From Branchiostoma floridae (lineage: Eukaryota > Chordata > Leptocardii > Amphioxiformes > Branchiostomatidae), in the NCBI RefSeq assembly GCF_000003815.2, contig NC_049992.1:20919538-20958949 (forward strand): a DNA stretch of 39,412 bases. Reading direction: 5' to 3'. The translations under genes and the position numbers were made by a program. The notes under the pieces were generated by a model. That model searched no databases, was not told where the DNA came from, and saw nothing but the letters and a program-made list of their open reading frames with translations. This document shows positions 32,601 through 39,412 of the stretch, in pieces (position 1 is the first letter of the stretch; every line of letters begins with the position of its first letter).

Positions 32601-35600
32601 AGAATGCCCAGGCCAGACATGAGAAAGTAATACTATTACGTTATAGCGCAAGGAATCTCCCTACGTATACATAAAAAAATAGAGAAAAAGTTCTTTCAGA
32701 TTGTTTCCGGCTCCACAAAGGCACTTTTTCTTGGCCGTTTATATTATGTAACTTGAATGTGGTAATCATTTTCTGCCCCTTCAGGGGTTAGACTATAGAA
32801 ACATGGTTAACTAAGTTTGCTAAAACTAGTAGTTGTTACTTTTGCTACTAAAGACATGGAACAAGGTAAGGTTTACAATAAAGATACAAAATTAAAGTTT
32901 CAATAACCTAATCATATTGTTCAAATAAAGAGAGGTGAATCAATAAGATGACAGGAACAGCTTCAAAAAATACTTTTTTTCTCCGGTTGTCTTGATAATC
33001 GGTTTGTATTCATGGGCCTGGGATGCATTAAAAGACACCTTCTGACATGTTTTGTAGGAAATGACGTACAGACACGACATAGGGATGCCACATGATATCC
33101 GGGTTGTCGAGATGTTCACTGCTCCAAGGAAAACGGCGGAAGGGTGAGTTTCTGTTGGTACTATTATCTTACCGCGACAGCATTTATACCCCATGAACAT
33201 TCATGGAGGTTAGTGTTATTGTTATTGGGTGGGCCGACTACTCAATCTTTGCAGACAGGGACTGAATTGCGAGGAGCTTACAATAGGTGGGGCTGAATCG
33301 CAAGGGTCTGGAACGAGCTGGCATTCGGCGCCACTCAATACGACAGTAATTGCCCCAGGTGCGGCCAAGGTAGTATATGTTTTGAACCATCGCAGGTGTG
33401 GCGGGTTCTTTAACGCGCCTAGGGTATGGCTCTCCCCAGACACGGGGCCTCCATTTAACGTCCTATCCGAGGGACTGCCCTAGCCGAAGCTAGGTACTCA
33501 TTTTCACCTGAGTAAAGTGAGGAAAGTCGTGTAAAGTGCCTTTCCCAAGGACACAAGATCGGAAACACGGCAATCGGATTCGAACCCGCAACCTCTCGGT
33601 CACGGGGCGAACACCGGTCCCACTGCGCTACGCGGTCATAAGTTACATTTTCACTAAGCGTTTGTGTGTGTCTCTGAACAAGATAGCTCAAGAACGGTGG
33701 GATGGATTGGTTTTATTAGAATTGGCCCCTAGCGAATTCTATTGGTACCGCAGTGGAAATTCCGGAAATTTGCACATCGGTCGATCTTCGTCAGGAGTAG
33801 TGATTCCATTACACGTGACCTAGGGACCTACACAAGAGCACACCAGCCAACACTTAACAGAGACAGGGGTTGATACCGCTTGCCAGGCATCTACGATTAT
33901 TTACTCACGTGCTAAGAGTAAATGAATCAGTACTCATGACGAAGGTCGACGGATGTGCGACCGGAAACTGTTTGTGTCGAATGTCAGTTAATAACTTCAA
34001 GATTTCAAGATTGTCTCTGATACGCGATTGTTTAAGAGGATGGTACGCCAATTTAGTATACTAGTATTTTTAGTGTATATAACATGTGTGTCCTCATTGG
34101 GAATTACGAAACTAATCTGAAATCCGAAGATGATATTCAATTATACATTAGATTTTAAAAAAATAACTTTTTCTTGTTATAATGGTAAATTCATTGTTCT
34201 CCTACAGATTTAATTCTGCAGAAGGTCTGCCTGGAGACCCGGAGAAACATCAACAGTTGCACGGAGATACCTTCGGTGAGACAAAAAATAAAGACGAGTC
34301 GAAAGGGCATCAAAATACCTGAAATGTAAATTTGTATTCAAGATAGGCCTGGAAATGATATTAGTCGCTTTAATGCACGTTTCAGCCATTTTGACATACT
34401 TATGATGAAGCAACTTTCCGCAGTTCAGCTACAAACCTTCAAGATTTAAGAATAACATCTCACCTTTTAGTGGAAAGTTATTGAATGAATGTTAATGGTC
34501 TCATACCCCAATTCAGCCAGGTAAGGCTGGAACGGTTTGCGTTTTCAAAAGTTGCGAATAAGCTAGTTATCATCATGCTTGAATGTAAGTTCATCTGTGC
34601 ATGACGGTAGTCAACATTATGTTACAACTTTGAGACTTTATATCCGTACAAAAAAGCGCTTACTAACAAACTTTCGATCAGTCCTCTGACCCAAAGCCTA
34701 CGTCACACATCCGGAACGGAAGTGTGACGTCAGCAAAGGGTTAAAGGTGCTTGGCAGTTGGCAGTCTTGATAAGAATTAGAGGACCGATCGAAAGCTTGT
34801 TGGTAAGCGCCTTATTTTGTGTAAGGATATAAAGTCTTAAAATTGTAACATAGTTATCATCATGGTATTCAACGTTTCACTTGATGCTGCTACTAGGGAA
34901 CCCTGCCAACTGTTTCATCTCTCTGTTTCCATTTAGATCTTCCCATGATGCACGCCAACTCGTCAAGTCACATGACCTTTGTTGGGATGACGCCTCTGTC
35001 TGGTGACGTCATCCTTCCTTCAAACCTGACCAATGGCTCTCTTATCATCGTGCAGGTACCGGCCCTATGTTTGACGTTTATGTTTTAGCCGGTTACCGTG
35101 AACTTTAATACCAAAGGAACGTTACTGAGAAGATAACATAAATATAACATATACTGCATGCTTTTAATGTAATACCTGTGGCATCAGATATTATATAAGT
35201 TAGGTGAAGGTGAACACTGACTGGCAGAGTGAGAGCTAGATAGATAGAGAGAGAGAAAGGTGGACATTAAACATAAATCATATTCAAATCAGAGATTGGT
35301 TTGCATAACTCAAAAGAAAGGAATACAAAAGTGTTTTTTTTTTGCCAATATAGCGCCTTAATACTTTGTAATGTTGGTAGATAAGAACATATATAATGTA
35401 TGATATGAAGTTATTTAGTCGTTGAATTCCACTTCTGGCTTGTTACTGATCATGAGTTTTAGTGTTTGAATAGGAACATTGAAAATGGTTTATGTCGTTG
35501 ATTTTTTCTGTGTTTTTGGCGACGCCTCAGGAGCTAGCCTCATAGTATAGTGTGCGTCCGTTTGACAAGAATTCCCAAAATCCCGCAGGCATGTCAGGAA

Positions 35601-38600
35601 TTTTTCCACGCCTTCTTAGTTGCATCATCCCTTGAGAAGGGAATAACTCGGGAATGGATTAACGGATCTTCATGCTATTTGAACTGTAGATAGCTTCAGA
35701 GATGCCTTACATTGTTAAATGCTAATCATACAAATTAGGGGCTAATTTGCATAATTAATGGAGACAGTTTATAAATACACTGCATTTCATGTTAGAATAC
35801 AAAAAAATATGCCACATGTAACTAAAAAAGAGAGAAGTATAAGGTTTACTGTTAAGGATATATTAGATTGGCAAAAATTCCCGAAATTCCACAGCAATTT
35901 GTCCTCGCGTGCGTAATTGCATCATCCTTTTGGAAGGGAATAATTCGGAAATGGGTTGACGGATCATCGTGATTTTTGATATATAGATAACTTCGGAGAT
36001 GCCTTCCATAAATAAGGACTATTAATACCAACCAGGGGCTAATTTGCATAATCAATGAGCACAGTTTGTTTAAGCCACATAATACTAATTTCATAATACT
36101 AGGACACTTAAACTGTTTAACATGACATGTAACTAGAAAAGAGAGAAATATCGATAGACATCAATTATGCAAATTGTTACCTAATTTACATAACCAATGA
36201 GAAATTGTTAATATAGTGTTAAATGACAAAAATTCTATTCTTGCGAGTTGCGACATTTGACAGCAACATGTACGTTAAGTTGAACATGCAGACGTAAGTC
36301 ATGCAAATTAAGGTCTCATTACATTATTTATGAGAAAAAATGCTACAACAGCTTTCTTTGCTAAGACTTTCATACTTTGAACACATTGTTATTTAGGTAG
36401 AGGAGATGATCAACTGATATCTTTTATGCAAATTAGGACCTCATTTGTATGATCAATGAGAAACATTTATAATAGGTCACTCGTTACAAGAGATCGCCTT
36501 TCTTGTTAAAAGCAATGCTCTACAAACATCCGTCGCGTAAAACAATCTTCATACATACAGCCAGGCGAAAGGATATAACACAACTACAACACACCTAAAA
36601 CAACAATCATTCATACTTATAAACAATAAAACCGTCGCCATGGCAATAGTTTTCGTTGACACACTTATTGTTATTTTTTAAGTTAGTCACATTAAAGTTT
36701 TTACATATAAGAGAAAAGATTCTAGAAACTCCTGTTATTTTCGTCAATAATGTTTACTCCCTCCCACAGCCGAGACAACCAGACCTGCCCCTGGAAGGAC
36801 TGGAGAAGGACATCGTCGGGAACCTGACCTGTGTAAGGAAACACCAGACCAAGGATCGTAAGTAACTTGTGAGGTTTGAAATCACATAGACACATCAAGT
36901 GCCAATGTCAGAAACACCTGCGGTTCTTTTCAAACATAATTCTATATTTGCAACTGGTTAAAAATGAGATTCACTAGAAGAAGAGTGGAGGATTGTACTC
37001 GAAATGTGAGGAAGTAAATCTGCGTTTTTATCCAGTTGTACAGATTGAATTTTATTTGAATATTGTTTTCCTGGATGTCTAACCTTCATAAACGTAGGGG
37101 GCTCTTTTATATGTGAGTTGTATTGTATATACGTATTAATTTGTTAATCACAGTTCCAATCTTTAAATTTATATACAACTTTGACATTGTTTCCTTAGAA
37201 CTACTTGGTATTTAACATCTTGTCCTTTTTCATTACCCATTTTACTAATTCATTAACCGTGTTAAACGATGTTTCTGATATCTCCTGTCTATCATTAACA
37301 TACTGTGACGCACCATTGTTAATCACTTGACCATTCTGTTTATATCCTAGTATCGGTAATGTTTATTACTTTCAATTCATGTCTCCTGTACTGACTGTTG
37401 GATGCAATATTCCATCTGTTTACAATGTTTATTTCAGGTGGTTCAGAAAGTATTGCCGAAGACGTTCATTATTGAGCAAAATATTGAAGCTCTTTACGCC
37501 CAAGAAATACGGCTAAATATGTTCTCCAGTTTATCACAAAACATTCATTTTAATCATTTCAGAGTCAACAACAAGAAGCACTTGTTTCCTACAACTTGTC
37601 AAACTGATCAGCCGCCTATCTGAAGACGACCTTGGTGTGCTGTCCCGTCGGTTTGTCAAGGTCAGATATCAGGACAAGACAGAAGAGGAAAACTGTGACA
37701 TCATGGTGGATGCGCTGGGGAGTGTGGGGACGGAGGCTGCACAGAGACTCCTCACGTTACAGGTTCTAACGGCTGAGGGAGCTCCAGCAAAACTCATACA
37801 GCGCATGCTCATAAGTTACGTCAGCATGAATACACCACCTATTGAGGTAAGTCGCCCTAGGCAAGTCTGGCGTTTTACTGCCAGAAGATGTTTCGAACTT
37901 ATGCTTTTCACATCAAAAAAGAACTGCACAAGGCAAAAGACATCAACTGGCACCTAGCCACTGCATTGATTAAGGAATAGCATTTCTCCGCAGTGTTGGT
38001 ACCATATCCCGCCTTACAAAAGTAGTTTGCCTAGGCGACGAAATTATAACATTGTCGCTATAAACCATAGAAGACAAAAGGTATGTCTGTAAGTTTTATT
38101 TGATGAAAATGCATCTATCAAAATATCCAAAATTGTAACCTTTATAAGCAAATCTACTATACTATTCGCTATATTTTCTCGAAGCCGACGACCTGCAAAA
38201 GGGTACCAAAGCAGACCTACATATTTGACTCTTGAACGTTGAACTAAATGTAAACTTGAAATGTATTGTAATACAATTGAATATGATTTGTACCTGGATG
38301 TATAGGTGTATGCATAGTTTACCGCTCCCAGTCCTCCTAGACAGTGTTGACAGTACCAGTGTAGCCGTTACCGTCCACTGATGGTTTGCTTTTTCCAAAG
38401 GATTTCCTGAGATCCCTTGAGGAGATCTGTTTCAAAAGAAAAGTCAAGTATCAAGGTAAGCTTGAGATTGAAGATTTTTAACCAGATCTTTTACCCTATG
38501 ATTAACCACTCAATTTTTTTCGTCAATTATATAGATAAGTTTAAGCTCCCTATTTGCATAATTCATATAAGCTGACGATCCTCGCTTTCTTCACATTTTC

Positions 38601-39412
38601 CTCATGTAAAAAAGCTTTATGCACTGAAAGCGTCCAGAGCATTTTCATTAATATCGTAAATCAATCCCTGCTTGGGATTATCTCCCTCTTCAATATCTCT
38701 TGCTACCAAACACAATGATCCGCTTCTCGTCAACACTATGGAATTGTTGCATGTTTGATTGATTAAACAATTTTTTTCTATTGATTGTTGATATCCATCA
38801 ATACTAGTATCTTTATAAGTTTTAATTTCAACATGTTTAATGGTAAATTCATAGAATTCAGCTGAATTATATAGGATATCCTAATTCATAAAACAATTAG
38901 ATCCTTATTCACATAACTAACATCATTTTAATCAATTTTAAGGCTTGTCCCTTCAGTTGTTTATCATATGACCATGATTTCCTGGATTAATATACAAAAA
39001 TCAATCAATCTGCAATCGTAAATAATCACACTTGGGGACAATAGGTAATATAAAACTCAAATAATTTTAACAACTCAAAATCATTAATTGCAGATATAAT
39101 TGCCTCAATAATCTCATATAAAGAACATTGACGAAACGTCCAAATCAATTCATTTTTAAATGAAGATGCTTAAAAAAGTCAATTGTCAATCACCACCTGA
39201 ACTACAAAACATTCAACATTTATACCCTTGCCTTAATGTACCTGTGTTTACAATGTGTTGCATTTGATGTTTGTACTAATAAAGATACCTTTCAACGTGT
39301 TTGTCAATGTTTACTGTTGAAAGATCCACGTGATGAGTGGCTGGTTCACAACACTGCTCTGCTCATACTGGGAGCTGTTGCGGATAGACTCAAACACACG
39401 GACCCAGAAAGG
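23480..39412 (+). CDS. Large lipid transfer protein, N-terminal part (13 exons, 3' end outside window)
   Basis: Thirteen exons join without a stop into 1365 nt, or 455 residues. Residues 1-21 are a signal peptide (ending VGVTTA). The rest resembles the N-terminal vitellogenin_N/LPD_N module shared by vitellogenin, apolipoprotein B/apolipophorin and MTP, which binds and carries lipid in secreted particles or in the ER. The clearest signature is residues 101-123 (TRHGEV, then VFYP, then EVLNVKK), the conserved strand before the RGIL/KKSL motif. Residues 320-455 look like the alpha-helical superhelix (FLQLVKLI, then DALGSVGTEAAQRL). Possible N-glycosylation sites are N60, N151, N251, N273, N276 and N301. 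Vitellogenins have a large egg-yolk C-terminus and MTP is about 890 residues. The missing 3' part would decide the subfamily, so no symbol is given. Confidence 0.82.
24060..24330 (-). repeat. Family A interspersed repeat copy, inverted
   Basis: Reverse-complement similarity to 7300-7540 (agcatgtccagagcaaaaga, then cacaaacacacatgcagaca). Lies in intron 1 of the lipid transfer protein gene. Confidence 0.45.
24577..24603. repeat. (ATG)n microsatellite, tail of the LINE
   Basis: Eight to nine units of atg on the plus strand, directly abutting the minus-strand LINE 3' end. Confidence 0.85.
24579..25230 (-). pseudogene. Non-LTR retrotransposon 3' end with reverse transcriptase C-terminus
   Basis: On the minus strand the frame encodes RPVLEYCAPVWHPGL, RLEAVQRRAVRTILG and LSDRRRDLCFNF. 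After a frameshift near 24905 it gives CDKYRHVKCR and RLRNSPIPYVVRLLNA, then a stop at 24815. This is the thumb region of an L2/CR1-type reverse transcriptase. The 3' UTR ends in taccaataaaccatt plus an (ATC)n tail (24579-24602). The C-terminal motif NS.IPY...LLN is shared with the remnant at 12540. Severely 5'-truncated; lies in intron 1 of the lipid transfer protein gene. Confidence 0.75.
25829..26006. mobile_element. pogo/Tigger-like MITE (178 bp, TA target duplication)
   Basis: Starts CAGTCAGACCTGT and ends ACAGGTTTGACTG, an inverted repeat with one mismatch. It is flanked by TA at 25827-25828 and 26007-26008. The interior has three diverged acaggtggcctctgtagagg units. CAGT termini with TA target sites fit the pogo group of Tc1/mariner. 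No transposase is present. Confidence 0.7.
26380..26590 (-). repeat. Possible retroelement terminal-repeat fragment
   Basis: The minus strand has aaagccccacggcgaaacat followed by gttggttcgaataaagttc. The CCCCACGGCGAAAC motif followed by an AATAAA-like signal resembles pLTR ends of Penelope-like elements, but this is a resemblance only. Confidence 0.3.
26889..27919. mobile_element. GC-rich non-autonomous element with GCGCTCTC repeats (about 1.03 kb)
   Basis: The left end ccccctttccacttgacggc and the right end (read inverted) ccccctttccaataggacgg are imperfect inverted repeats, followed on both sides by arrays of GCGCTCTC / GAGAGCGC. The middle (27040-27560) is AT-rich. Clear target duplication was not found. 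The 129-codon minus frame at 26915-27304 reads partly through the array and is not a recognised protein. Confidence 0.55.
27732..27761. other. Perfect 12-bp stem hairpin in the GC-rich element
   Basis: CGACTGTTTTGA, loop gcaggt, then TCAAAACAGTCG. Confidence 0.7.
28263..28393. mobile_element. Fold-back element, 131 bp
   Basis: tctccaagcagattctacgg at the left and its inverse with a one-base bulge at the right (ending gaatctgcttggaga). A second inner pair is gatagtatcaaa / tttgatactat. The structure of a palindromic MITE. Confidence 0.6.
28871..29381 (+). mobile_element. tRNA-derived SINE (511 bp) with 11-bp target duplication
   Basis: The head gtgggaccgcgtggtacgat and B box gggttcaaatcc are tRNA-like. 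This is followed by the family core gtgcccttgggaaaggcac. The 3' body differs from the copy at 29627. Target duplication tgtatatattt is at 28860-28870 and 29382-29392. It lies in intron 1 of the lipid transfer protein gene. Not a functional tRNA. Confidence 0.78.
29627..30117 (+). mobile_element. tRNA-derived SINE (491 bp) with 14-bp target duplication
   Basis: The A box region tagcacagtggtag and B box ggttcgaatccg are intact. The core cttgtgcccttgggaaaggc and the later taggacgttaaatggaggtc are family marks, and the tail is (GATGAT)n. The exact duplication aaatttaaaaatag flanks it at 29613-29626 and 30118-30131, so insertion was by target-primed reverse transcription and fairly recent. Confidence 0.85.
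30263..30344 (+). CDS. Lipid transfer protein exon 2
   Basis: An 82-nt exon (acceptor tttatccccag, donor GTAAAG), phase 0 in and phase 1 out. It encodes VHVGVLNVTAAGYQCQLTVQ, a strand with an N-glycosylation sequon and one cysteine. Confidence 0.78.
30384..30470 (-). repeat. Retroelement 3' tail with (AAACT)n
   Basis: On the minus strand, gccccgtttggggctaaatg is followed by tagatcacaataaac and a run of aaact units (30384-30404). Short pentamer tails are typical of CR1/L2-like elements and their SINEs. It lies in intron 2 of the lipid transfer protein gene. Confidence 0.45.
30769..30808 (+). CDS. Lipid transfer protein exon 3 (40-nt exon)
   Basis: A very short exon (acceptor tctctaacag, donor GTATGT), phase 1 in and phase 2 out, encoding RNDHSRHWDFTR. 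It is required to bring exons 2 and 4 into the same frame, which supports it despite its size. Confidence 0.68.
31273..31405 (+). CDS. Lipid transfer protein exon 4 (family signature)
   Basis: A 133-nt exon (acceptor gtccgttcaag, donor GTGAAT), phase 2 in and phase 0 out. It encodes FSFLMTRHGEVTEVFYP, then EDLEVLNVKKSLVGTLSARL. This is the most conserved stretch of the vitellogenin-type N-terminal barrel. Confidence 0.85.
31755..32156 (-). CDS. Intronic 133-codon open frame of unknown nature
   Basis: Lies in intron 4 of the lipid transfer protein gene on the opposite strand. It begins at a TTG rather than ATG and ends at TGA. The protein is not low-complexity: it has a C..C pair (HYCQKCH), a second C....C near the end, and NVTEY and NNSK sequons. 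No family was recognised. An intron acceptor (aaaatcag) with a pyrimidine-rich run lies at the 5' edge, so it could be the last exon of a nested gene or a retrocopy fragment. Confidence 0.3.
   Translation of the reverse strand: MKISHTTDGITKLSPTLMNNSKDFFGDQNQTLYRTFGKKPLPKNHALSRKQQTHYCQKCHLGFTNSLSDRFSRNVTEYNISELSPAISKYMTLYSQFGRPYSDEMFTKKLKTVHLSVRRYLPESCSFGNCDFL
32281..32335 (+). CDS. Lipid transfer protein exon 5
   Basis: A 55-nt exon (acceptor ctacatttag, donor GTATCT), phase 0 in and phase 1 out, encoding VLERGHKWMYMVNETGHE. The NETG sequon precedes the G.H..TY strand that continues in the next exon, as in vitellogenins (E.D..G.C.T.Y). Confidence 0.78.
32520..32626 (+). CDS. Lipid transfer protein exon 6
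   Basis: A 107-nt exon (acceptor aataaccccag, donor GTAATA), phase 1 in and phase 0 out, encoding EHSATYSVQPSADGLVFHR and then a histidine-rich segment ending ARHEK. Confidence 0.78.
33058..33143 (+). CDS. Lipid transfer protein exon 7
   Basis: An 86-nt exon (acceptor gttttgtag, donor GTGAGT), phase 0 in and phase 2 out, encoding EMTYRHDIGMPHDIRVVEMF. The shadow reading frame on the opposite strand is ignored. Confidence 0.78.
33219..33641 (-). mobile_element. tRNA-derived SINE, minus strand
   Basis: Reading the minus strand: tgaccgcgtagcgcagtggg, B box gggttcgaatccg, gtgtccttgggaaaggcac, then ggacgttaaatggaggcccc. Same family as 29627. The 3' end carries a short (AATAAC)-like tail. It lies in intron 7 of the lipid transfer protein gene. 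Confidence 0.78.
34208..34275 (+). CDS. Lipid transfer protein exon 8
   Basis: A 68-nt exon (acceptor ttctcctacag, donor GTGAGA), phase 2 in and phase 1 out, encoding FNSAEGLPGDPEKHQQLHGD, a polar loop-like segment. Confidence 0.75.
34615..34862. mobile_element. Long fold-back element in intron 8
   Basis: Arms of about 80 bp (34615-34697 and 34777-34858) are inverted copies (ctttatatcc..tac, gcgcttac.aacaa.ctttcgatc, gtcctct). The centre (34700-34735) is a second hairpin, cgtcacac / gtgtgacg. Direct repeats tagttatcatcatg are at 34565-34578 and 34851-34864. No coding capacity. Confidence 0.6.
34937..35055 (+). CDS. Lipid transfer protein exon 9
   Basis: A 119-nt exon (acceptor tttccatttag, donor GTACCG), phase 1 in and phase 0 out, encoding LPMMHANSSSHMTFVGMTPL, then NLTNGSLIIVQ with overlapping N-glycosylation sequons. 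A large fold-back repeat ends about 75 bases upstream. Confidence 0.78.
35231..35258. repeat. Short (GATA)/(GA) microsatellite
   Basis: gctagatagatagagagagagaaa in intron 9. Confidence 0.7.
35546..35795 (+). repeat. Interspersed repeat, family B copy 2
   Basis: Shares tttttccacgccttcttagt, agatagcttcagagatgcct and gggctaatttgcataattaa with family B copies at 15318 and 35858. Confidence 0.65.
35858..36100 (+). repeat. Interspersed repeat, family B copy 3
   Basis: Adjacent to copy 2, in the same orientation. Contains gcatcatccttttggaaggg, acttcggagatgcct and gggctaatttgcataatcaa. Further octamer-like units follow at 36165-36460. Confidence 0.65.
36770..36857 (+). CDS. Lipid transfer protein exon 10
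   Basis: An 88-nt exon (acceptor ctccctcccacag, donor GTAAGT), phase 0 in and phase 1 out, encoding PRQPDLPLEGLEKDIVGNLT and then CVRKHQTKD. It probably begins the transition to the helical domain. Confidence 0.76.
37030..37090 (+). repeat. Copy of the tail sequence found at 3768-3830
   Basis: The stretch ttgtacagattgaattttat through ttcctggatgtctaac aligns with 3769-3818. It is probably a retroelement 3' remnant in intron 10 of the lipid transfer protein gene. A weaker match is at 38258-38305. Confidence 0.45.
37563..37846 (+). CDS. Lipid transfer protein exon 11 (helical domain)
   Basis: A 284-nt exon (acceptor ttttaatcatttcag, donor GTAAGT), phase 1 in and phase 0 out. It encodes FLQLVKLISRLSEDDL, then DIMVDALGSVGTEAAQRLL. 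The D(A)L..VGT.AA motif is characteristic of the helical superhelix of vitellogenin/apoB-type proteins. Confidence 0.85.
38401..38455 (+). CDS. Lipid transfer protein exon 12
   Basis: A 55-nt exon (acceptor ctttttccaaag, donor GTAAGC), phase 0 in and phase 1 out, encoding DFLRSLEEICFKRKVKYQ, one helix of the superhelix. Confidence 0.76.
39324..39412 (+). CDS. Lipid transfer protein exon 13 (cut by window end)
   Basis: Begins after a modest acceptor (tactgttgaaag) in the phase demanded by exon 12. It encodes DPRDEWLVHNTALLILGAVA and then DRLKHTDPER, still open at the last base. The TALLILGAV helix matches the equivalent helix in vitellogenins and MTP. Confidence 0.74.
   Translation, partial: MHVMSGWFTTLLCSYWELLRIDSNTRTQK

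Noticed and set aside
33229-33691. Frames of 73-95 codons on both strands
   Set aside because: They are read through a SINE copy.

Overview
The window is eukaryotic and intron-rich, about 40% GC, and crowded with transposon debris. The mixture of tRNA-headed SINEs, Penelope-like and non-LTR retroelement fragments, fold-back MITEs and metazoan-type split genes suggests an invertebrate chordate such as a lancelet (Branchiostoma). That assignment is inference; no marker in the window proves it. There are four assembly gaps (2154-2253, 6415-6514, 8776-9347, 10233-10332).

Two spliced genes can be reconstructed by joining exons whose acceptors, donors and phases agree. Gene 1 is on the minus strand, with its start codon at 17676 and its last visible donor at 4022. 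Its six exons encode 201 residues: a signal peptide, a PLAT/LH2-like domain and a four-cysteine sushi (CCP)-like domain. The 3' end lies left of the window or was not found. Gene 2 is on the plus strand, with its start codon at 23480, and runs off the right edge. Its thirteen exons encode 455 residues of the N-terminal lipid-binding module of a large lipid transfer protein (vitellogenin / apolipoprotein B / MTP superfamily). The two genes are divergent, with about 5.8 kb between their start codons. There is no sign that they share a pathway beyond both products being secreted.

Layout: 1-740, a Penelope-like (GIY-YIG) fragment interrupted by a palindromic MITE. 2254-3430, a dead non-LTR reverse transcriptase interrupted by a TTAA-flanked MITE. 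3640-3830, a fold-back sequence of Penelope type. 4022-17676, the PLAT-sushi gene with introns full of repeats, including another reverse transcriptase remnant at 12540-13037, a promoter-less SINE and inverted tandem arrays. 17680-23479, an intergenic stretch with three tandem-repeat blocks and little else. 23480-39412, the lipid transfer protein gene, whose introns carry a minus-strand reverse transcriptase remnant, a pogo-like MITE, a GC-rich MITE, three SINEs, fold-back elements and AT-rich repeats with octamer motifs.

Most short open reading frames in the window are chance or repeat-derived. No bacterial-type operon, CRISPR array, rRNA gene or functional tRNA gene was seen.
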